From Vicinamibacterales bacterium (lineage in GTDB: Bacteria > Acidobacteriota > Vicinamibacteria > Vicinamibacterales > Fen-181): a stretch of 64,000 nucleotides of DNA. How positions within the stretch are numbered: the stretch's first letter is position 1; each line of letters begins with the position of its first letter. Location: assembly GCA_036504215.1 (NCBI GenBank), contig DASXVO010000043.1, positions 1-64,000 of the forward strand, read 5' to 3'. A model generated the notes under the pieces. The model was not told where the DNA came from. It saw only the letters and a program-made list of their open reading frames with translations, and ran no database searches. The position numbers and the translations under genes are program-made. This document shows, piece after piece, positions 26,630 to 37,400 of this stretch.

Positions 26630-27697
26630 GTGGAGTCGGACCCTGTGTCGAAGCTGCAGCACGTGAAGCATCGCCTGGCCGTTGTCCTGGTCCTGTTGTG
26701 CCTGGGCGGGTTCGTTGGCCTCTCCGCTCAGCCCGCCTGGCAGGGCAGCGACATCTCGCGCGACTTCCGGTACCTGATGGGCACGTCGGTCGAAGTCCGT
26801 GTCTTCGGCGGCGACGCCTCGTCGCGCCAATCCGCCGCCGCCGAGGCGTTCGGAGCGATGGCCGAGGTCGATCGGCTGATGAGCAACTGGCGCGCCGACA
26901 GCGAGATCACCGCCGCCAACCGCGACGCGCGCGACTTCGCGGTGCGGTTGAGCGATCCGCTCTTCACCGTCATCCAGGCAGGTCAGATGGTGGCCGATCG
27001 GAGCGGCGGCGCCTTCGACATGACCGTCGGGCCGCTGATGAAACTATGGGGCTTCCGGCCGCGAAACCCGCACCTGCCAACGGCCGAGGAACTCGCGCCG
27101 GTTCGCGGGCTGGTGAACTTCCGGAATGTCCAACTCGACGAGGCGTCGCACACGATGCGCTTCGTGAGGCCCGACGTCGAGGTCGATCTTGGCGGGATTG
27201 CCAAGGGATTTGCCGTCGAAGTCGCGGCTGGCGCCCTGCGCCGGCGCGGCCTGGGAGGCTTCATCGACGCGGGGGGCAACCAGTACATGCTCGGCAAGCC
27301 GCCCGGCAAGCCGGCGTGGACGGTTGGGATCCGTGACCCGGACCACGCCGACGGCCTGCTCGGCACGCTCGTCCTGCCCGAGGGTTCCGTCTCGACGTCC
27401 GCACAATACGCGAACTTCCTGACCATCGCGGGCCGGCGCTACGGCCACATCCTCGACCCGAGGACGATGATGCCAAGCGATGCGTCGCTGGCGGTGACCC
27501 TCTACTCTCCAGATGGGACGCTCGCGGACGCGGTGTCGAAGGCGGCGTTCAACCTCGGCCCGTCGCGGGGCGTCGCCCTGATTGAGTCGTTCCCCCAGAT
27601 GCTCGGCGCGATCGCGTACCGTCGGTCCGACGGGGCGGTTGGCCTGGCGATGACCAGCCGGACCAGGGCGGTGTTCCACCCGGTTGCCCCACGGTAG
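26630..27697 (+). CDS. apbE: FAD:protein FMN transferase (ApbE family)
   Basis: The protein is about 350 residues with a signal peptide (LAVVLVLLCLGGFVGLSAQ). It has ApbE landmarks in order: YLMGTSVEVRVFG, AMAEVDRLMSNWRADSEI, GGAFDMTVGPLMKLWGF, VDLGGIAKGFAVE, GGFIDAGGNQYMLG, SVSTSAQYANF and the metal-binding GHILDPRTMMPSD. ApbE uses FAD and Mg2+ to attach FMN to Thr/Ser of exported proteins. None of the operon neighbours shows a canonical D-x-x-G-A-[ST] acceptor, so its target is unknown. A GTG at 26645 with GGAG about 9 nt upstream is an alternative, perhaps better, start. It is the last gene of the redox operon. Confidence 0.92.
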   Translation: MESDPVSKLQHVKHRLAVVLVLLCLGGFVGLSAQPAWQGSDISRDFRYLMGTSVEVRVFGGDASSRQSAAAEAFGAMAEVDRLMSNWRADSEITAANRDARDFAVRLSDPLFTVIQAGQMVADRSGGAFDMTVGPLMKLWGFRPRNPHLPTAEELAPVRGLVNFRNVQLDEASHTMRFVRPDVEVDLGGIAKGFAVEVAAGALRRRGLGGFIDAGGNQYMLGKPPGKPAWTVGIRDPDHADGLLGTLVLPEGSVSTSAQYANFLTIAGRRYGHILDPRTMMPSDASLAVTLYSPDGTLADAVSKAAFNLGPSRGVALIESFPQMLGAIAYRRSDGAVGLAMTSRTRAVFHPVAPR

Positions 27698-27725
27698 GGG
27701 TACAGGGTGGACGACAGGCAGCACC

Positions 27726-28445
27726 TCACTTCGTGTTGAAGACGAACGTCATCCGCTGGCCCTTCCGCAGGACGGTCACCTTCGCCTGAGGCATGTTCTG
27801 GATCTGTCCGAGGATCCGCATGACAGTCGCCATGCCGTCCAGCGGTTGGCCATTCACCTCCAGGACGACATCGCCGTCTCGGAGTCCCATCTGTTCGACC
27901 GCACCGCCTTGCCTGACCTGGCCGATTTCGTACCCGTCGATCGATCGACGCCCGTTCGCTGTTTCTCGATAGCGGGGCACCGCCACCGCCGAAGCCAGGA
28001 GATCGGGGAGATTCGCCAGGTAGAGATCGACCGAGGCTTTCGGAAGCTCGATGGCTACGATGTCCGACGCTGCGGCAGGCGCAGGGACGGCAGGTGGTGG
28101 TGGCAGCGCGCCAGTCGAAGGCTTCGCCGGCGAGAAGGTCAGGACTTCCACACGCTTCGTCAGGAGATTGGTGATGATGACGCCGTCGTCGCGAATCTCC
28201 TGGATTGCCGCGAGATCGCAGACGTTCTGTCCGGCGAAGAACATCCCTCGCCTCTCCACGGGCCCAGTGCAGAGGATGAGGCACGCGGACTTGGACGGTG
28301 TCTCCTTGTCCACCATCAAACCGGTCAGATGGAGCGGGAGTGCCGAGGGAGGATTGGCCTGTCGAGGTGGCTCTGAGAGGCCGGCCATCAGCAGCCCGAC
28401 CGTCCACACGACGAGAACCCCCCCGAGGCCCGTCGTCATGCTCAT
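27726..28445 (-). CDS. GspC-like type II secretion protein with PDZ domain
   Basis: The 239-residue protein has one N-terminal membrane helix (GGVLVVWTVGLLMAGL). It then has a homology-region-like beta domain (LTGLMVDKETPSKSACL, FAGQNVCDLAAIQEIRDDGVIITN). A Pro/Ala linker follows, and a C-terminal PDZ domain (GYEIGQVRQGGAVEQMGLRDGDVVLEVNGQPL). This is the layout of GspC, the inner-membrane link between the type II secretion platform and the secretin. No other gsp gene is in the window, so it may be an orphan or serve a locus elsewhere. Its ATG at 28445 is 33 nt after the stop of the membrane-protein gene upstream. Confidence 0.8.
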   Translation of the reverse strand: MSMTTGLGGVLVVWTVGLLMAGLSEPPRQANPPSALPLHLTGLMVDKETPSKSACLILCTGPVERRGMFFAGQNVCDLAAIQEIRDDGVIITNLLTKRVEVLTFSPAKPSTGALPPPPAVPAPAAASDIVAIELPKASVDLYLANLPDLLASAVAVPRYRETANGRRSIDGYEIGQVRQGGAVEQMGLRDGDVVLEVNGQPLDGMATVMRILGQIQNMPQAKVTVLRKGQRMTFVFNTK

Positions 28446-28478
28446 TGATCATCCCCCTCGTCAGCCGCCTTCGCCTCG

Positions 28479-30152
28479 CTACTGCGCCGGCACGATCCGA
28501 TAAACGCCGTAGCTGTCGTCGACGAAGACCGGCGCCAACCCGGCGCACACGGTCTGGCTGACGCGCCGGTCGAGAACGACGTGCGAGATCCGGTAGTGCG
28601 CGGTGATGAACTCGAGCGCGGTACAGTCGTTCTGGCCCGCGTAGAACCGTTGGGCAAGATGCAATCGGCGATCCCACTCGATCACCTCGACATCTTTGTA
28701 CGGGTGCGACTTGTAGTCGACGAAGGCCGGAGCGCCTCCATACGTTCGGAATCGTTGGAGATCTGGCGGAATCAGGTAGAGGTCGCCCTTCGCCCTCGTC
28801 CGTTCGACATATCTCAGGACGGGAACGCTGTCGGGCCTGAGTTCCTGGACGAAGTCCGCGTAGATCGGCGCCGGTGCCACCCAGCGCACGACTCGTTCGA
28901 GCGGACCGTAGTCGTAGTGCAGGGCGAACTCGGAGGTCATGCGAACGATTCCAGTCGTGACGCCAAGAAAGACGTTGACGACTGCCACCGCCACGACCAC
29001 CTTGCGTGCGGCACCGCGATCGAGTGACCAGCGTTCGAACAACCAACCGACGCCGCGCGAGGCGATGATGGCCGTCGAAACAGGAACCACGAGCACCGAG
29101 GTCCGCCACGGGAAGATCAGCCCGAGTGTCTGGTTCCCGGTGAGCACCTGAACGGCGGTGAGCAGCACACCAACTGCCGTGGGAACGGCCAGAACCACCA
29201 GCAGCGCCGTGCGGCGAGCGAGAATCATCGCCACGATGACCAAGCCGAGCTGCGCGACGCATGTCGCGCCAAGCCAGCGGCTCGGAACGGCCTCGAACGG
29301 CAGATGGTCCGAGAGGATTCGAAACGCCTGCACGGACGCCTCGGGCGATGTGGGGCCGAAGTTGCGCAGGGTGTACCACAGCATCGGCGTCACGATGGCT
29401 GCCGCCAGAACCGACATGATCACGGCGCGCCGCCATTGCCGCGATTGCCAGGCTGTCAGGGCGACAAAAGCGGCCACCAGCGATCCCGATGTCAGAGCGT
29501 AGCTGAAGTGCACGTCGGCGACGACGGCTGCGAGCACGGCCGCGGCGATGGGCCGGCCCCGAATGAACAGCAGTACCGCGAGCGGCAACAGCATACCGAA
29601 CGAGCTGGCCTGGAATGCTCCGTGACCGAAGATCTCCTGCCCGGCAACACCCCAGTGGGTCATCTGCCACCAGCCGATGTGTGCCTTGTCGAAGAGGACG
29701 AGATAGGCGAAGACCTCGTTGTGCAGCAACGTCAAGAGCGAGAACACTACGACCTGCTCGGTTCGCGAACGGCCGTCGCGCATGCCGGTGGCGCCCACGC
29801 GCAGCACGGCCAGGATGTACGCACCGAACAGGAGGTAGTAGCAGAGGTAGAAGAGGTTGTCCGAGAGATACCGGTGCGTGAAGGCGACGACCGCGCTGAA
29901 GACCGGGAAGGGATCGGCGGTCGTCACCTGCCAGTCGTCGCTCAGGAATCCGACACCAGCGTCGGCGAGCCCCTTGAGAAAGTGATGATTCTGGTTCGAG
30001 CTGTAGAGGGGGCGCATCGTGTAGGCGGTGCCGAAGATCGCCGACACCACCAGAAACCACGCCACGGTTCGGACGTGCCGCCGAAACGCGGAACCGCCGG
30101 ACGCGGGCTCACCGGAGTGCAGGAGAGGCGACGCGGGTGGGTTCATTCCCAT
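28479..30152 (-). CDS. Polytopic membrane protein, DUF6798-like
   Basis: The 557-residue protein has about ten transmembrane helices. An N-terminal motif YSSNQNHHFLKGLADAGVGFLSDDW is typical of a group of bacterial integral membrane proteins that resemble glycosyltransferase-C-type scaffolds. A soluble C-terminal part of about 110 residues follows (DLYLIPPDLQRFRTYGGAPAFVDYKSHPY). The family assignment to DUF6798 is from memory of the motif and is tentative. A role in lipid-linked sugar or envelope metabolism is possible but unproven. The stop of the upstream secreted-protein gene is 18 nt before this start, so they form an operon with the GspC-like gene. Confidence 0.7.
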   Translation of the reverse strand: MGMNPPASPLLHSGEPASGGSAFRRHVRTVAWFLVVSAIFGTAYTMRPLYSSNQNHHFLKGLADAGVGFLSDDWQVTTADPFPVFSAVVAFTHRYLSDNLFYLCYYLLFGAYILAVLRVGATGMRDGRSRTEQVVVFSLLTLLHNEVFAYLVLFDKAHIGWWQMTHWGVAGQEIFGHGAFQASSFGMLLPLAVLLFIRGRPIAAAVLAAVVADVHFSYALTSGSLVAAFVALTAWQSRQWRRAVIMSVLAAAIVTPMLWYTLRNFGPTSPEASVQAFRILSDHLPFEAVPSRWLGATCVAQLGLVIVAMILARRTALLVVLAVPTAVGVLLTAVQVLTGNQTLGLIFPWRTSVLVVPVSTAIIASRGVGWLFERWSLDRGAARKVVVAVAVVNVFLGVTTGIVRMTSEFALHYDYGPLERVVRWVAPAPIYADFVQELRPDSVPVLRYVERTRAKGDLYLIPPDLQRFRTYGGAPAFVDYKSHPYKDVEVIEWDRRLHLAQRFYAGQNDCTALEFITAHYRISHVVLDRRVSQTVCAGLAPVFVDDSYGVYRIVPAQ

Positions 30153-30170
30153 ACGAGGCTGCGCACTCGG

Positions 30171-31235
30171 CTAGCTGGTTCTCTCGAACACGAGCTTCAA
30201 GTACGATCGGAGTTCCATCTCCCAACCGAGCGGGACAATCGGCGGCGTCTGAGGGTCGTCGCGAACGTTGCCGGGAAGCTCGGCCCACAGGAGGAATTCG
30301 CCGTCGTCGGCGCCGGGGTTGATGATCCTGAAACGGAGTTCGAACACGTCCGACACGTTGCGGACCAGGCTGGAGATCGCGGCCCCGCGAGCCCGGCCGG
30401 GTTTGCGCGAGCACGATGCCAGTTCGAGGTACCGAACGCTCCCGTTGTGGCTGAATGTCAAACGGGTCGCAGGGGCCGGCAACGGTCGGTCACGATGGAT
30501 GGCGGCCGACCGCAGACTCGCCTGCACGGCGCCGAGGAACGCGAGAGATGGCAGCGGCTTCTGCAAGCTGCCCGTCTTGCCCTCAACGTAGCGGGGCGAC
30601 GTCGATTCCAGCTGCCGAAGGACAGCCTCCCAGAATTCTCCGGGATTGGCGAGAGGCCTGTCGGTGGAGACCTGGAAGACGGCGGCCTTCATCTCGAGCG
30701 CGGACGAGAAGCCATCGATCGCTTCGTAGACGTGTGACGGCGGTTGCTCGGCGGACCTGCGCGCCTCGGCCAGGGTCTTCTCGGGCCAGGTCGTCATCGC
30801 GCCGAAATAGGCCGTCCAGGCGGTGCCGGCCGGCGTCAGGCGGACGGCTTCGCGGAAAAACCCGCGACGATCGATCCCGCGGGCGCGTTCTGGGCGCGAC
30901 GTCGAAAAGAACTCGAACGCGCGCACGAGGTCTCCGCCCTCTCCCCCACAGTCACGATAGGAAGCTACGGCCATCCCGACATCGGTCCGTGACAAGAGGT
31001 CGAGCGAGGTGAACCCCAACGGAAGGAGAATGTGCGCGTCCACGCGATACCCGACCCGGAGTCCTCGCACGTGTGGCGTGGCCGGATCGAACACGCCGGA
31101 TGCGCGCGACTCGATCCAGGTCGATGGGGCCTTGGCACCATCGGTTGCCGGATGATGCCCGGCCGCCGAAAGGCCGGCGGCAATGGCGACGAGGTGTGCC
31201 AGGACGATCGCAACAGGGGCTCGGCGGAGTGTCAT
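30171..31235 (-). CDS. Exported protein of unknown function
   Basis: I do not recognise the family. The 354-residue protein has a signal peptide (APVAIVLAHLVAIAAGLSAAG). The mature part has mixed alpha/beta character with motifs such as WIESRASGVFDPATPHVRGLRVGYRVD and LRSYLKLVFE at the end. It lacks an obvious catalytic motif. I chose the ATG at 31235; a GTG at 31250 is also possible. It is the first gene of a three-gene minus-strand operon and divergent from the polyketide synthase operon, separated by about 200 bp. Confidence 0.65.
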   Translation of the reverse strand: MTLRRAPVAIVLAHLVAIAAGLSAAGHHPATDGAKAPSTWIESRASGVFDPATPHVRGLRVGYRVDAHILLPLGFTSLDLLSRTDVGMAVASYRDCGGEGGDLVRAFEFFSTSRPERARGIDRRGFFREAVRLTPAGTAWTAYFGAMTTWPEKTLAEARRSAEQPPSHVYEAIDGFSSALEMKAAVFQVSTDRPLANPGEFWEAVLRQLESTSPRYVEGKTGSLQKPLPSLAFLGAVQASLRSAAIHRDRPLPAPATRLTFSHNGSVRYLELASCSRKPGRARGAAISSLVRNVSDVFELRFRIINPGADDGEFLLWAELPGNVRDDPQTPPIVPLGWEMELRSYLKLVFERTS

Positions 31236-31389
31236 GCGCGGGAATAGCACTTCTTTTCGGCAGTCGAGTCATCGTAGCACAGCACCGATCCGAGCCCGTG
31301 CCCGGAGCCGGCAAATTTCCGCATCGGAACGCGGGCCGAGGGAGCGATTCGAGCAGCGTAAAGCGGCCAGCGGGTGCAGCGGGGCGTGG

Positions 31390-31395
31390 TATAGT
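31390..31395 (+). promoter_or_regulatory. -10 box of the polyketide synthase operon
   Basis: TATAGT stands out in GC-rich DNA 41 nt upstream of the synthase ATG. No good -35 is visible. GAGGGG about 10 nt before the ATG is the likely ribosome binding site, so this operon has a normal leader. Confidence 0.4.
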
Positions 31396-31436
31396 AACCG
31401 GCCTCGCCGCACGTCACTCACGAGGGGTGTCACCCG

Positions 31437-34400
31437 ATGAGCTCGTCGATTGCGGACCTGTCATTCGTCTGGCCAGCGTCACGTCTCGGCGGCGTCGCGG
31501 GCCTCGCTGCGGCCTCCGGTTGCGGCACGATTCTCGACTGCCGGACCGACGACCTCCACGCGCTCGCGCCGGCCCTACGGGGCGCCGGCATCTCCGATGT
31601 GCTCCTGGATCTGCGCCAGTGGACCGCTTCCGCGGCCGCATCCACCCTGCACGACGCGGGCGTCCGGAACGCGTGGGTCGACTGCGGCCCGTTGACGAGT
31701 GCCGACGATCGCAGCCGTGTGGCCGCGCAATTCACCGACTCCGGGAGCGACGTGGCTGTCGTGCCGGTTGTCTGCGATCTCGCCCTGCTCGATTGTCTGT
31801 TCGCCGAGCGAGCCTGGCCCGTTCTGGCGCTGAAAGGAAATGAGGCGTCCGGATTCGTCAGCGGCGAGGCGGCTCACGTCCTGCTCGCGATCGCCGGGCG
31901 CGCGCGGCGGATCAACCAGCGCGACACGCGTCTGGTGATTTGGGGCGGCCTCGCCACCCCGGACGCAACGGCGGCCTTTCTCTCCACAGGGGCCCAGGGC
32001 GTCGTGTTCGAGAGCGTCCACTGGCTGACCGATGCCATGGAACTCGAGCCGCGGCTCCAACACTCACTGAGGAGCCTTCGCGCCGACTCCACGCGCGTCG
32101 TCGGTGCGAACGTCGGACTCCATTGCCGGCTCTTCGACAAAGGGAACTCCCGGGCCGTGCGTGCCCTGGTCCAGTCGATCGAGGGCGGCGCAGACGCGGC
32201 GCCGAACGACGCTCGGACCGCGCTGATCCAGCGGATCACCAGCGCCTCGATCTCTCCGCTCGTCTCGACGCTCGGAGCCGACGAACTCGTCCCGCTGGGC
32301 CCCGAGGCCGCGTTCGCAGGAGCGTTCGTGGAACGCTTCGGAAGTGCCGCGGGCGATGCCCTCACGCGGTTCCGCGATCAGGTGATGGCGCTCTGTTCGA
32401 CGGCCAGCGGGCGAATCATCGCCCTGTCGGACGGTCCCGTCACCCGCGAGTGGGGCACGACGTATCCGATCGTCCAGGGCGCGATGTCGTGGATCACGGA
32501 CCAGCCGGATTTCGCGCGACAGCTGGCCGACGCGGGCGCGCTGCCCACGATCGCGTTGGGGATGCGTTCGCGAAGCGACCTCGAACGCGACTTTGCGCAG
32601 TTGGCGGCGACGCTGGGCGATCGGCCCTATGCGGTGAACCTGATCGTCCTTCCCGAGAATCCCGTCCGCGACGAGCAGTTCGCCTGGATCGAGGCCACGC
32701 GTCCGCCGTTTGTCGTCATCGCCGCCGGCGACCCGTCGTTCGCGAGGCGGCTCGGAGAGAAGGGACTGAAGGTCCTGTACGTGGCGTCGGACGAAGGCCT
32801 CCTGCGCGTCGCGCTCGAGGCGGGTGTTCGGTACGTGATCCTCGAAGGCAACGAGGCGGGCGGCCACGTCGGCCCGCAGTCACTGACCACCGTCGCCCAG
32901 ACGATGCACGAGTTGAAGCGCCGCCAGCCGGCGCTGTTCGATGGCGCGCGACTGGTGATGGCCGGGGGCATCTTCGACGGCCCGAGCGCGCACCGCGCGA
33001 TCCTGCTCGGAGCCGACGCGCTGCAACTCGGCACGGCCTACCTGGCGACGGAAGAGATCGTTGCCACTGGGGCGTTGTCGTACCTGTATCAGCAGCAGGT
33101 GTGCGAGGCGCGGCCGGGCGACACGATGGTGCTGGGCGAGCCGCTGGGCCTGCGCATCAGGTCGCTGCGCTCCCCGAAGACCGAGCGCCTTGCGCACCTC
33201 GAACGCCACATGGGCGAGTCGGCGGCCGACGAGCGCGAGTTGCGCCGCGGCGTCGAAGCCGAGGCGACCGGCACGCTTCTGATCGCCGCACGGGGCGTCC
33301 GCTCGCCCGGTGGGCAGAAACTCGACGAACAGGTGTGCCGCGACGAAGGCCAGTTCATGAGCGGGGCCGCCGCCGGCTGCATCGACGAGGTTCGGAGCCT
33401 CGCCGCCCTGCACCGCGACATCATGGCCGCCCCACCGGAGAACCGCCAGGCGCTGGCGGCGCCTCCAGTTGCTCACGTTGGCCGGGACCGCAGCGTCGCG
33501 ACCGCGCCACGGCGTGGCGAACGAATCGCTATTACCGCCATGGCGATGGCCAACTCGCTCGGCAACAGCCTCGACGACATCTGGGCCGGCGTCGTCGAGG
33601 GCCGCAGCGGCGTGTCCTCGATCCCGACCTGCAAGTGGGATCACGGATCGATCTACGACCCGCGTCCGGGCACGCCAGGCAAGACCTACAGCAATGTCGC
33701 GGCGTTTCTCGACTTGAACATCGACCGAAAGGACATCGGCATCCCGCCGCAGGATTTCCGGACGATGGCGAAGTCCACGCGGCTGACGCTGTGGCTCGCC
33801 CGCCAGGTGGTGACGCGGGCGGCGCTGCTCGAGTCTGGCATCCCGCCGGAGCGGATCGGCGTGATGATTGCCCAGAACTCGGGCGAGGCCGCCAGCACGC
33901 TTGCGGATCTCACGATCACCATGTCCGCCCCGCTGCTGGCGCGAACGGTGGCGGAGACGCTGGGCCTGACGGCAGAGCAGACGGCGGAGGTGGAGAGGCG
34001 GCTGTGCGCCGACCGTCTGTCGGTTGACGACACGACGCTGCTTGGCCGCCTCAACTGCACGGCGGGTGGCTTCGTCTGCAACCAGTACGGCTTCATGGGG
34101 CCGAGCTACGCGGTCACGGCGGCGTGCTCGACGAGCCTCGTGGCGCTCTACAACGCCGTGCACCTGATCCGCGCGGGCGCCATCGACGCCGCGCTGGTTG
34201 GCGGTGGGGAGGAGTGGCTCCTCCCGGCGCACTTCATCGAGTTCGCGGCCGTCGGCGCGCTGGCCGGCATCTCCGGGCGGGAGCGGCCCATCTCGAAGGC
34301 CAGCCGGCCGTTCGATCTCGAGCGCGACGGGATGGTCCTCGGCGAGGGCGGCGTGATGATCGTGGTGGAGCGCGAGTCCGTGGCGCGCCGCCGCGGGGCA

Positions 34401-37400
34401 CGGATCCACGCATTCGTCACTGGAGTGGGCGCCAGCAACAACAACCACGGCATGGTGGAATCGTCGGCGGCCACCCAGCAGATCGCGATCCGCAACGCCT
34501 ACGCCGACGCGGCCTACGCTCCCGACACCGTCGACCTCGTCGAGTGTCACGCCACCAGCACGGCACAAGGCGACGTGGAGGAGGTCCGCGCGCTCAAGTC
34601 GTTCTTCCCGTCCGGCCGACGGACGGCGCTGGCGTCGTTCAAGTCACAGATTGGCCATACCCTTGGCGCGTCCGGCTTGACCAGCCTGGTCCGCGGCGTG
34701 CTCGCGATGGAGCGGCGCACACTGCCGCCGTCGTTGAACTACGAGACGCCCGACCCGGCGATCGATCTCGAGGGCTGGGGGTTCGACGTGTCGGGCGAGG
34801 CGCGGGCCTGGCCCGAGTCGACGGATCGTCCGCGCCGATTCGAGGTGAACGCCTTCGGGTTCGGCGGCAGCAACTACGTCACCTTGCTCGAGGAGAGCGC
34901 GGAGGACCGCGGAGTCGTGTTCGTGTCGGGGCACGACGACGAGGGACAGGCGCTGCTGCCGGCGGACGTGAGTCGTCACGACCTTTGCGGCGTCCTCCTC
35001 GTCAACGCCGAGTCCCCGGACATCACACTGCGGGCCGCGATCGCGGATCCGGATCCAGCGGCGCGCGAACAGGCGCTCTCACGGCTGCGGCGTCCGGTCG
35101 AGCCTGCGCCTCCAGAGAGGCTGTTCGTCATCGCGCGCCAGGGGCTGTACGCGGCGGACGCGGCGGCGGCGCACGCGCCCCTCGCGTTCATCTACCCCGG
35201 TCAGGGTTGTCAGTACGTCGGCATGGGCCGCGAACTGGCCTCGACATTCCCCGTCGTCCGCGAGGCACTCGAGCGAATGGCGGCCGTGGCCGACTTCGAC
35301 CTGCTCGACCTGCTCTACAACGCCGGCGACGAGATGCTCCGCAACACGCGGTGGCAGCAGCCCGCGCTCTTCGCGCTCCAATTCGCCTTGACGGAGTTCT
35401 TCCGCTCGTGCGGCGTCGAGCCGGCGGCCGTGGCTGGCCACAGCCTCGGCGAGACCACGGCTCTGGCGATGGGAGGGGCCATTTCCTGGGAGGATGGCTT
35501 CCGCCTGGTCAACAAGCGCGGCGAGTGCATGGAGAGGCTCTCGAATTCGGGCATCGACGGCGGGAGCATGATCGCCACCGACGTACCGCTGGCGAAGCTC
35601 CAGGAGAAGCTGGCCGCCCGGCGAAGCGTTGTCGTCAGCAACGACAACTCCCCGCGGCAGATCGTGCTCGGAGGCGACACGGACGAGATCGCCGACCTTC
35701 AGCAGGAACTCGAGCGCGAGGGGTCATGGGTCCGGCGGCTGCGTGTGAGCATGGCGTTCCACACGCCCCGGTCAAGGGTGCTCGTCGACGAGATCGAGCC
35801 GTTCCTGAACACCCTCGAGATTCGGCCGCCCCGCCTGCCCGTGCTCGTCAACTCCACGAACGGGGTGTATCCGGACGACCCCGCGCAGATCCGCGCCATC
35901 ATCAGCGCACATCTGGTCTCCGGCGTCCGGTGGCGCGAGAACGTCGAGCGCCTGGGCAGCGAGTTCGGCATTCGGGTGTTCCTCGAACTCGGTCCCAAGG
36001 ACGTGCTGTCGAACCTGGTGGGCGACACGCTGCCGCACGCGCTCACGATTCCGACCGCCCTTCCCAACGCCGAAGTCGCGACGTGCCGATCCGCGCTGGC
36101 GCGCGTGGCGGCCCTCGGGCACGTTCGGTCGGCGGTGACACCGCTCCGCCTCGTGGTCCGGCACGATGCGGCACCGGCCGCGGGAACGGCTGGCGACGGC
36201 GAGAGGGAACGCGGTGGTGGCGACGGGAGAGGGCGGAGTGGTGGCGACGGGAAAGGGCGCGGTGGTGGCGACGGAAGAGGGCAGAGTGGCGGCGACGGGA
36301 GAGGGCAGAGTGGCGCGGGCGTCCCGCCCGCGGTGTCGGCACGAACTGGCGGCTCGCACGCTGCTGAGGATCGGCCCATCGTTCCTCCCGAGTCGCCGTT
36401 TGTCGAGGATGTGATCGGCCTCATCATGGAGGCCACCGGTTACGAACGGCACGAGATCTCGCCGGACATGGATATCCGGCAGGACCTGTCGATCAGGTCC
36501 AGCCGGCTTCCGGTCATCATGGATGCCGCCGAGCGCAGGTTCGGTATCAGGATTCGCCTCGAAGAACTCATCGAGGTCCGCACGGTCGGCGACCTGGCCG
36601 CCAGTCTCCAGAAGATGGTGGATCGGGGCGGCGAACCGGGAGCGGCCCCGTCAGAGCCGCTGGTGATTGACCCGCTGCGCGGCAAGCAGGGACGGCCGAC
36701 CGATGAGGACGCGGCGTTCCCGCCGCGGCTGCCGCTTCGACGGTATGTCTGGGCAGACACACCGCTGACACTCGCGACGCCTTCGCCGGTCACGCTGGCG
36801 AAGGGCGCCCGCGTCGTGATTCTCAGCTGGAACGCCCCGTCGGCGCTGGCGCCGCAGATCGGCGCGTGGTTCTCCAAGCGGTACCGCGCGCAGACCGACG
36901 AGGTGGTGCTGGCATCCGGCTCGCTCCTCTCCCTCTCGCCCGAAGATGTCGAAGCCGAGGTCGCCCGCAGGATCCCGGCTCTTGGATCCGCCGCGGGGCT
37001 CGTGGTCCTGCTCGACGGGCTGGCCACGCTTGCGGCCGACGGTTCGGACGTCGCACCAGTTCTCACCGCGACCTTCGCGGCGCTCAAGGCACTGCTCCGC
37101 TCGGCCGACCGGGAGTTCTGCATCGTGATCGACGGGGGCCAGTTGGGCGCGGGCGCGGCCGCCAGTGAGGGCACGCTCGGTGTCCTGTTGTCCGCCGCCC
37201 ACGAATACTCGTCGGCCGTGTTCCGGCACGCGACCGTCGAACCAACGGCAGACATTCCCGCTGTCCTCGAACGGTGTCTGGACACGAGCCTTCCGCTCGT
37301 TCAGCTCCGATTTCGACGCGATGAGGTGCTGACACAGGAGGCTCGGCCGGAGCCGCTGCACGCTGGCTCGGCGGAACGATTCCCAATCCGCCGTGGTGAC

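Noticed and set aside
32880-34568. Long minus-strand frame within the synthase
   Set aside because: Shadow of the ketosynthase region; no start context or domain.
36195-36320. Repeat array as a minisatellite outside a gene
   Set aside because: It is in frame within the synthase with intact domains on both sides, so it encodes a linker.
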